A stretch of 12,026 bases of DNA, taken from Faecalibacterium sp. CAG:74. GTDB lineage: Bacteria; Bacillota; Clostridia; Christensenellales; Aristaeellaceae. Positions 6,958 to 12,026 of the stretch are shown piece by piece (position 1 is the first letter of the stretch; every line of letters starts with the position of its first letter). Under the pieces are notes generated by a model. The model was not told where the DNA came from, made no database searches, and worked only from the letters and a program-made list of their open reading frames with translations. The translations under genes were made by a program, and so were the position numbers. The DNA lies in NCBI GenBank assembly GCA_000437595.1, contig FR899854.1, positions 27,137 to 39,162 of the forward strand, in the 5' to 3' direction.

Positions 6958-8622
6958 GTGCCACTCAAGCCTGTTTTTGATAAAGCGCCGCTGACGATGC
7001 TGACCAGTCAGCCCCTGCGCGCCGGTCAGGTGCGCGTGAACCTGCCTGCCTTGACGCGTCTGTATGCGCAAGTGGAGAATCGCCGTGAGCCGCTGCTGCT
7101 GGAAGGCGCGTTCCGTCTGGCGTGCCTTGTGACGGCGGATGCCATGCAGTCGCCCGCTGTCACGGCGATTCGGGAAGCCGCCGCCGCACAGCGGGAGGAT
7201 GGCTCTTTTGCGCTGACGATTGAGGATTCGGTGTATGTCCTGCGCGCGGTGTGGGCGCTGTATGAAACGGAAGCGAAGAAGGAAGATTTGACGGTGCTGC
7301 TGCGCTGGTTCCAGTGGGCGGCGAAGCAGTGGGACGACATTGCGGCGGATGAGTACGTCCGCGCGTTCCCGGCGGATCTGCTCGAACTGCTGGAAAAGGT
7401 CTACCGCATCACGGGCATTCCTGCCATGCTCAAACTTGCCCGCACTCTGTCCGCCAGCACGATGAACTGGAGCAGTGTCCTGACCGCGACGCCGATTCAG
7501 ACGCCCGTGAGCAAAGCTGTTTCAGCAGAAGAACTGGACGCCGGTCTGAAGAAGGAAAACGGCGATTTGGAGGGCTACTACACCCGTCTGGCACTGACGA
7601 CGAATGCGGCGGCACTGGCGGATGGCGCGCGTGCGGCGCTGGCGCGCGGCTGGCTCAACGGCTCGGCGACGGAGATGAACGCCGCAAAGACGGGCTGGGA
7701 GAAAATCAGCCGCTATCACGGCGCAATTTCCGGTGGACTGACCGCAAATCCGATGCTTGCGGGCGGCAATCCAAGCACGGGCATTTTCAATGATACCTTG
7801 GGCGCATGGGCGGAAGCGTTTGTGTGCGCAGGCATGGGCGCGCACGCAGTTTGGGCGTGGGATGAGCTGGAACGGCTGGTGTTCAATGCGCTGCCGGCGT
7901 GCGTGGAGGAAACACGCGTGCAGCTGGTGCAGCGCGTCAACTCGCTGGCGGCGCAGGAGACCCAGCAGGGAAGTTTCGCGCTGACACTCGGACGCCTTGC
8001 GCGCGGCTATGCGCTGGCGATTCAGTCCGCCGTGACTGCATGGGTGGACGGCTTCGCGGTCAATATGCTCATTCCCGGCAAATACGCCGTCTGCGACAGC
8101 AAGATGGTGCTGACTATTGACGCGCAGGGCGAGCGCTACGCCATCAAGATGCACATGAAGAACGATCAGAAGGCGTTTTTCCACATGCGGCTTCCGGCGT
8201 GGGCCTCGTCGTCCGAAATCCTCGTCAACGGTGCGCCGACGGCGGAATACCGCTTGGTGGACGGCTGCATCGGCATCGAGCACGTTTGGCACGACGGGGA
8301 CGAAATCGTCGCCATGCTGGAACAGCCCGTCATGCGGCACAACAGCGCTTATCATCAGGCAACGTACCTCACACGCGGCCCGCAGGTGTTGGCGCTCTCG
8401 GCGGACGGCGACTGGGCATATGCGCTGTGCGGCAATGGCAAAGTGACCGAAAGCGGCGTGACCGCCCCATTTGCGCCGATTGCGTGGAAAAAAGGAAACA
8501 ATGCCCCAGTGGATGTGCCGGTGCTGCCGGAACTGACGGGCGACATTCGTGCGCTGCCGCTGACGCCGTATGCGGATACGCCGGTGCGCGTTGCGCTTTT
8601 CCCGCGGGGGGATAAGGCATGA
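6958..8622 (+). CDS. GH127-like (DUF1680) protein, probably catalytically inactive
   Basis: 554 residues from GTG at 6958, with no signal peptide, so cytosolic. The overall plan resembles GH127 beta-L-arabinofuranosidases. A helical N-terminal half, probably an alpha-barrel, contains YHGAISGG (253-260) and then a helix ending LERLVFNAL, like the ERALYNG segment of the family. A strand region VNMLIPG (368-374) follows, then a beta-sandwich with FHMRLPAW (408-415), LVNG (422-425), W-x-D-GDE (from 444) and TRGPQVLAL (472-480). What is missing is notable. The family's ExC motif, before the long helix, reads DTL here (279-281). The CCPPN motif expected at about 336-343 is replaced by a stretch with no cysteine. 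In the characterised enzyme HypBA1 these residues bind zinc and supply the nucleophilic Cys, so hydrolysis by the known mechanism is unlikely. It may be a binding or regulatory protein, or use another chemistry. The family call rests on motif order, not on an alignment. It overlaps dusB by 4 bp. Confidence 0.65.
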   Translation: MPLKPVFDKAPLTMLTSQPLRAGQVRVNLPALTRLYAQVENRREPLLLEGAFRLACLVTADAMQSPAVTAIREAAAAQREDGSFALTIEDSVYVLRAVWALYETEAKKEDLTVLLRWFQWAAKQWDDIAADEYVRAFPADLLELLEKVYRITGIPAMLKLARTLSASTMNWSSVLTATPIQTPVSKAVSAEELDAGLKKENGDLEGYYTRLALTTNAAALADGARAALARGWLNGSATEMNAAKTGWEKISRYHGAISGGLTANPMLAGGNPSTGIFNDTLGAWAEAFVCAGMGAHAVWAWDELERLVFNALPACVEETRVQLVQRVNSLAAQETQQGSFALTLGRLARGYALAIQSAVTAWVDGFAVNMLIPGKYAVCDSKMVLTIDAQGERYAIKMHMKNDQKAFFHMRLPAWASSSEILVNGAPTAEYRLVDGCIGIEHVWHDGDEIVAMLEQPVMRHNSAYHQATYLTRGPQVLALSADGDWAYALCGNGKVTESGVTAPFAPIAWKKGNNAPVDVPVLPELTGDIRALPLTPYADTPVRVALFPRGDKA

Positions 8623-9569
8623 CGAGCATCCGCCTTGCCCCGATGGCAGGCATTACAGACTGGCCGTTCCGCGTCCTGTGCTTTGAGCAGGGCTGCGATG
8701 TAGCGACGACGGAGATGGTCAGCGCGATGGGCTACCTCTACGCGCCGCGCAATCATCCTGCGACCGTTTCCCTGATTGAACGCCGGGACAGCGAGGGCAA
8801 ACTGCTTGTGCAGATTTTCGGCAAAGAGGCGGATTTGATGGCGCGTGCGGCGGAAGAACTGTCCGCCATGGGGCGCTTCGACGGCGTGGACGTGAACATG
8901 GGCTGCCCGGCGCATAAGGTCGCCGCATCCGGCGAGGGAAGCGGGCTGATGCGCACGCCGGAAAACGCAGAAAAAATCCTCCGTGCGGTCTGCAAGGCGA
9001 GCCACCTGCCCGTGTCGGTGAAGATGCGCCTTGGCTGGGACGACGAGCATATCAACGTCGTGGACATGGCGAAAATGGCGGAGGACTGCGGTGCGTGCGA
9101 GATTGCCGTACACGGTCGGACGCGGATGCAGCAGTACAGCGGTCACGCGGACTGGACGTATGTGCGCAAGGTAAAGGAAGCCGTGCATGTGCCGGTGATT
9201 GGCAACGGCGACATTTTCACGGCGGATGACGCCGCCCGCCATTTGGAGGAAAGCGGTGTGGATGGACTGCTGATTGGGCGCGGCGCGCTTGGCAATCCGT
9301 GGCTGTTCCGTCAGGTGAAGCAGCGGCTTTCCGGCGAAAATGTGACCGCGCCGACCGTTCAGGAGCGCGTGGAAACCGCCCTGCGCCACTATGACATGCT
9401 GCTGCAATGGAAGCCGGAACGCGTGGCGGTGAATGAAATGCGCAAGCATGTCGGCTGGTACGTCAGCGGAATGCGCGGCGCGGCACAGCTGCGGGCGTCT
9501 ATCAATCTGGTTGAAGACCCGAACGAAGCAAAAGATATGCTCCGCGCCTTCGCGGAAAGCGCGGAATAA
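8619..9569 (+). CDS. dusB: tRNA-dihydrouridine synthase, DusB type
   Basis: 316 residues, the usual length of the family. It reduces particular uridines in tRNA to dihydrouridine with FMN and NADPH, in the cytoplasm. Visible motifs follow the TIM-barrel order: LAPMAGITDWPFR (6-18) at the FMN pocket; VQIFGKE (64-70); DVNMGCPAHKV (91-101) with the catalytic Cys96 that protonates the uracil; VKMRLGW (134-140) with the flavin-contacting Lys135; VHGRT (164-168) with His165; GNGDI (195-199); and the phosphate-binding GRGALGNPW (220-228). The C-terminal helical part (about 240-316) matches the tRNA-binding domain in size. The ATG overlaps the stop of the upstream GH127-like gene (ATGA), so translation is probably coupled. 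The subfamily name rests on overall resemblance to the NifR3/DusB group; the general Dus assignment is firm. Confidence 0.94.
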   Translation: MTSIRLAPMAGITDWPFRVLCFEQGCDVATTEMVSAMGYLYAPRNHPATVSLIERRDSEGKLLVQIFGKEADLMARAAEELSAMGRFDGVDVNMGCPAHKVAASGEGSGLMRTPENAEKILRAVCKASHLPVSVKMRLGWDDEHINVVDMAKMAEDCGACEIAVHGRTRMQQYSGHADWTYVRKVKEAVHVPVIGNGDIFTADDAARHLEESGVDGLLIGRGALGNPWLFRQVKQRLSGENVTAPTVQERVETALRHYDMLLQWKPERVAVNEMRKHVGWYVSGMRGAAQLRASINLVEDPNEAKDMLRAFAESAE

Positions 9570-9583
9570 TCACCCGCCCTTGC

Positions 9584-9739
9584 GTGTGTTTCTAAATTCG
9601 CCCGGCAGCATTTTCGGCATCTTTTCTTGCACTTCCGCGTCTTCAAACCTCGATTTACCGCCAGTAAACCTTCGGTTTTCATCCTTGAATTGCAAGAAAA
9701 TCTGCTCGAAACTGCACCGGTCTCATTTTAGAAACACAC
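9584..9739. repeat. Foldback / MITE-like element 2 (156 bp imperfect palindrome)
   Basis: The ends are a perfect 13-bp inverted repeat, GTGTGTTTCTAAA (9584-9596) and TTTAGAAACACAC (9727-9739). Inside, CCGG (9602-9605) faces CCGG (9717-9720), and TTTTCTTGCA (9622-9631) pairs perfectly with TGCAAGAAAA (9691-9700). The centre is a hairpin, TTTAC (9654-9658) with GTAAA (9664-9668) around CGCCA. The element starts 14 bp after the dusB stop and ends 26 bp before the next start codon, so it fills most of this gap. Short open frames on both strands cross it but do not look like genes. Its size and arm layout match the element at 3807-3967, although the sequences differ. No promoter is convincing between dusB and the next gene. 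Confidence 0.75.
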
Positions 9740-9765
9740 TCTTAATGAAAGGAACGTGAAGATTC

Positions 9766-11175
9766 ATGCGGAAACTGCACTCGCTGATATCGCTCCTGCT
9801 GGTGCTGCTGATGCTTGCACCCTGTGCACTGGCAGATGCGCCGCTGCTGCAAGCCGCGTCGGACTGGAATTTGGCGGATACGCCCCTGTCGGTTACGCTG
9901 TCCATCAGCCTTCAAGCACATGCGCCTTTTGATGAGACGCGCACGGCGATGCTTGACCGTGTACTTGCGCCGCTGTCGCTGAATTTGTATGCGGCGGATG
10001 GCGAAAGCGGCGTTTCCGTGCTGATGAACGGCAATGAGCTGCTGACGATGGCGCAGAAGGGCGACGCAGTGCAGTTCTCCTGTATGCCGAACGTTTCCTA
10101 TGCATCGCAGGAGGGGAATGCGCTGGAACTGCTGCTCGGTACGTCTTTGAATTCCATCGACCTGCGCGCTGTTGACGGTACGTTCGAGAAATGGATTGAC
10201 GACGGCTGGGTGCTGTCAAACGCGATTCTGGAGCCTTTCGCGGAGTACGGCAAACGCAAGAGCGTCAAGACGAGCATCAAGGACATGGGGCTGGCGCGCT
10301 CCTGCACGGATTACACCTTCTCCAAGTCGAAGCTGGAGGAAATGCAGCAGACGCTTTTGTCCCTCTGCCCGGAAGGCGATTTGCATGACCTGATTGCGTC
10401 GCTGACCTTCTCCGGCACGCAAAAACTGCGCGTCTATCGCACAGAGGACGAAGTACCGCTGCGTGTGGAGTACAACGGCGTTTGCGGCGTGGATGGCAAG
10501 CTGCGCACGGTCAAGCTCGTCTGGCGCACAAAGCGAGAGAGCGGCGAGACGCGCGATGAAATCACGCTGACGTCCCCCGCAAAGAGCGGCACGGACAAGA
10601 ACACGCTGGATTTTGAGCGTATTATGACCTTTTCCAGCGGCAAAATCACCATGCAGGGCACCTGCTCCTACAAGGTGACGGCGAGCAAACAGACGACGCA
10701 GACCGAGGTCACGTTTGACTTGACGAACCGCTTGGAGAATGACAGCGACAACGTGAGCGGCAGCGTGGCTATCAAGCAGCAGCTGCCGGACGAAGATTAC
10801 GCCACGAAACGCACCATCACGCCGAATGTCGTCCTGTCCGGAAACGCGGAAGCGCCGGAGATCAGCGGGACAATCGGTTATCAGGAAGAAAAGCGCTACG
10901 GCACGACTGAAGAATGCGTGATTACGCTGCGTGCGGCACGCGCAAGCGAATCCCTGTGGAAGGACACCGCGGCGACGATGGAACTGTCCACGCTCAGTGC
11001 GGAGACGCTGCAAAATCTGCGCAGCCAGCTCAGCGGCGCAATTGCGACTGCTATCGTCCGCCCGCTGATTCAGGTTCTCAGCGCGGAGGACGCGGCGTTC
11101 TTCTTCTACGAAATGTCGGATGAAGACGTTCAGACCATTCGGCAGGCGGCAGAATCCGCCGTCGAAATCGAATGA
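9766..11175 (+). CDS. Secreted protein of unknown function
   Basis: 469 residues. The N-terminus is a Sec signal peptide: RK near the start, a hydrophobic core (about 6-18), then ALA|D, with cleavage most likely after residue 23. A Cys at 20 is preceded by Pro rather than by a normal lipobox, so a lipoprotein is unlikely. The mature part has no membrane segment and is rich in alternating hydrophobic and polar residues with many Thr, Ser, Lys and Glu, which suggests beta-strand-rich extracellular domains. A segment of about 40-110 carries LDRVLAPL and a later GD...MPNV pattern that recurs loosely in the next protein. I recognise no family; a LolA/LppX-like fold is only a guess from the strand pattern. 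A weak AAAGGA site lies 12 nt before the ATG. The next gene starts 23 bp after the stop, so the two are probably co-transcribed. The protein is expected outside the membrane, in the wall space or medium. Confidence 0.8.
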   Translation: MRKLHSLISLLLVLLMLAPCALADAPLLQAASDWNLADTPLSVTLSISLQAHAPFDETRTAMLDRVLAPLSLNLYAADGESGVSVLMNGNELLTMAQKGDAVQFSCMPNVSYASQEGNALELLLGTSLNSIDLRAVDGTFEKWIDDGWVLSNAILEPFAEYGKRKSVKTSIKDMGLARSCTDYTFSKSKLEEMQQTLLSLCPEGDLHDLIASLTFSGTQKLRVYRTEDEVPLRVEYNGVCGVDGKLRTVKLVWRTKRESGETRDEITLTSPAKSGTDKNTLDFERIMTFSSGKITMQGTCSYKVTASKQTTQTEVTFDLTNRLENDSDNVSGSVAIKQQLPDEDYATKRTITPNVVLSGNAEAPEISGTIGYQEEKRYGTTEECVITLRAARASESLWKDTAATMELSTLSAETLQNLRSQLSGAIATAIVRPLIQVLSAEDAAFFFYEMSDEDVQTIRQAAESAVEIE

Positions 11176-11183
11176 CACCCGAT

Positions 11184-11191
11184 AAGGAGGG
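11184..11191 (+). promoter_or_regulatory. Strong ribosome binding site of the second secreted protein
   Basis: AAGGAGGG ends 7 nt before the ATG at 11199. It is a near-perfect Shine-Dalgarno sequence, much stronger than that of the gene upstream, so the second protein may be made in larger amounts from the same message. Confidence 0.8.
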
Positions 11192-11198
11192 TAAACCC

Positions 11199-12026
11199 AT
11201 GCTGAAACGAATCCTGTCTGTCCTGCTCTGCGCGGCGCTGCTGCTTGGCGGCACGGCGCTTGCTGCCAAAGAGGATGACTATACGCTCCCGGAACTGCTC
11301 TACCAGCAGTTTGCTGTGCAGGATTACCCCATTCGAGGCTCAGTTGCGGTTACGGCGTCCGGCACGGCGTCGTGGCTGGATTTCCTGCTGCCGTTGACGG
11401 CTTCGACGCTGCATGTGCGCCTGCTGAATCTGGAGGACAGCGACGATTTCCAGTATCAGGTGTTTTCGCAGGATGACAGCGGCAGTCAGCAAGGCTTGAC
11501 GCAGCTGTACCGCGTGGGCGACACGCTCTACCTGCGCACGGATGTGCTGCCGGATGTGCTGCTGTCCATGCCGCTGGCGGAATCGGGAAAAAGCAATCCA
11601 TCGTTCTACTCTGTGCTGGCGGAGATGATGGCGCAGCCTGACATCCTCTGGGAAAGCATGTGGCAGCCGGCGCTGGAGGAATATCTGAACGAACTGGAGC
11701 TGTGGCTGGCGGATTACGCCGCTGAACCTGACACGATGACTGAAAACGGCGAGCTTGTCATGCGCGTCAGCTATGTGATTCCAGCGGACGACGTGAAAGA
11801 GCAAACGAAGCTGATGTGGAAGCAAGCGCTCTATGACGAGACGCTGCTGACGCTTTTGCGCCCGATGATGACGGAGGAGCAGCAGGCGGCCTACCTCAAT
11901 CCCGCGCTGGGCTACTTCTACGATGCCTGCATTGACGCCCTGCCGCTGTCGGGCGATTTGCGCCTGTCACGCAAGTTCTCCGCGCGTGGCGATACGCTGT
12001 CCGTGGCGGTGGCGCTGCCCCTGCCT
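11199..12026 (+). CDS. Secreted protein of unknown function (3' partial)
   Basis: The frame is open from ATG 11199 to the window end, giving 276 codons without a stop, so the C-terminus is missing. The N-terminus MLKRILSVLLCAALLLGG is a Sec signal peptide with an ALA|A type cleavage site near residue 22. No lipobox is seen. The mature part begins acidic (KEDDY) and then has strand-like stretches: SVAVTASG, LDFLLPL, YRVGDTLYLRTDVLPDVLL. The order of a short LD..L.PL motif, then a GD turn, then a (L/M)P(D/N)V motif is similar to the mature start of the protein encoded just upstream, so the two could be distant paralogues or share one domain. A more helical, Glu- and Trp-containing middle (about residues 130-180) follows. 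No catalytic motif is visible and no family is recognised. Confidence 0.8.
   Translation, partial: MLKRILSVLLCAALLLGGTALAAKEDDYTLPELLYQQFAVQDYPIRGSVAVTASGTASWLDFLLPLTASTLHVRLLNLEDSDDFQYQVFSQDDSGSQQGLTQLYRVGDTLYLRTDVLPDVLLSMPLAESGKSNPSFYSVLAEMMAQPDILWESMWQPALEEYLNELELWLADYAAEPDTMTENGELVMRVSYVIPADDVKEQTKLMWKQALYDETLLTLLRPMMTEEQQAAYLNPALGYFYDACIDALPLSGDLRLSRKFSARGDTLSVAVALPLP

Noticed and set aside
9433..9759. Plus-strand open frame of 108 codons covering the end of dusB and foldback element 2
   Set aside because: It overlaps dusB in another frame, has no ribosome binding site, and its latter half is simply the repeat element read through.
9822..9831. Lipobox in the first secreted protein
   Set aside because: The only suitable Cys (residue 20) follows Pro, and a standard signal peptidase I site (ALA) comes just after it.
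1..12026. CRISPR array, tRNA or rRNA genes, transposase, phage or toxin-antitoxin genes
   Set aside because: I looked for regular direct repeats, cloverleaf or rRNA-like sequence, and integrase or transposase motifs and saw none; the only repeat-like structures are the two foldback elements.

Overview
The window looks like a chromosomal segment of a Gram-positive, clostridia-like bacterium (Bacillota). This rests on strong AGGAGG-type ribosome binding sites, sigma-A style promoters, long lysine/arginine-started Sec signal peptides without an outer-membrane context, a cytosolic GGDEF/EAL protein of a kind common in Clostridia, and a moderately GC-rich composition. The genus cannot be named from the sequence alone. 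All seven supported genes, or parts of genes, lie on the + strand.

Layout. (1) Bases 3-3807: two overlapping genes for large polytopic membrane proteins that look like GT-C type glycosyltransferases. The first is cut by the window start and is a tandem duplication of one membrane module. (2) Bases 3807-3967: a foldback (imperfect palindrome) element of about 160 bp with 12-bp perfect terminal inverted repeats. (3) Bases 3997-6870: a self-contained unit with a promoter, a 901-residue cyclic-di-GMP enzyme (GGDDF-EAL-PAS-like-GGDEF-PAS-like) and a strong intrinsic terminator. (4) Bases 6883-9569: a promoter, then a GH127-like (beta-L-arabinofuranosidase fold) protein that appears to have lost the zinc/cysteine active site, coupled by a 4-bp ATGA overlap to a tRNA-dihydrouridine synthase of the DusB type. 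(5) Bases 9584-9739: a second foldback element, different in sequence but with the same architecture as the first. (6) Bases 9766-12026: two consecutive secreted proteins of unknown function, the second cut by the window end; they may be distant paralogues.

How the genes may work together. The two membrane glycosyltransferases would act on a polyprenyl-phosphate-linked sugar at the outer face of the membrane, probably in cell-surface glycan or glycoprotein synthesis. The c-di-GMP protein is transcriptionally isolated and probably adjusts the level of the second messenger. The GH127-like gene and dusB are translationally coupled without an obvious shared pathway. The most unusual items are the duplicated GT-C protein, the apparently dead GH127-like protein, and the pair of foldback elements whose arms differ in sequence but keep the same pairing layout.
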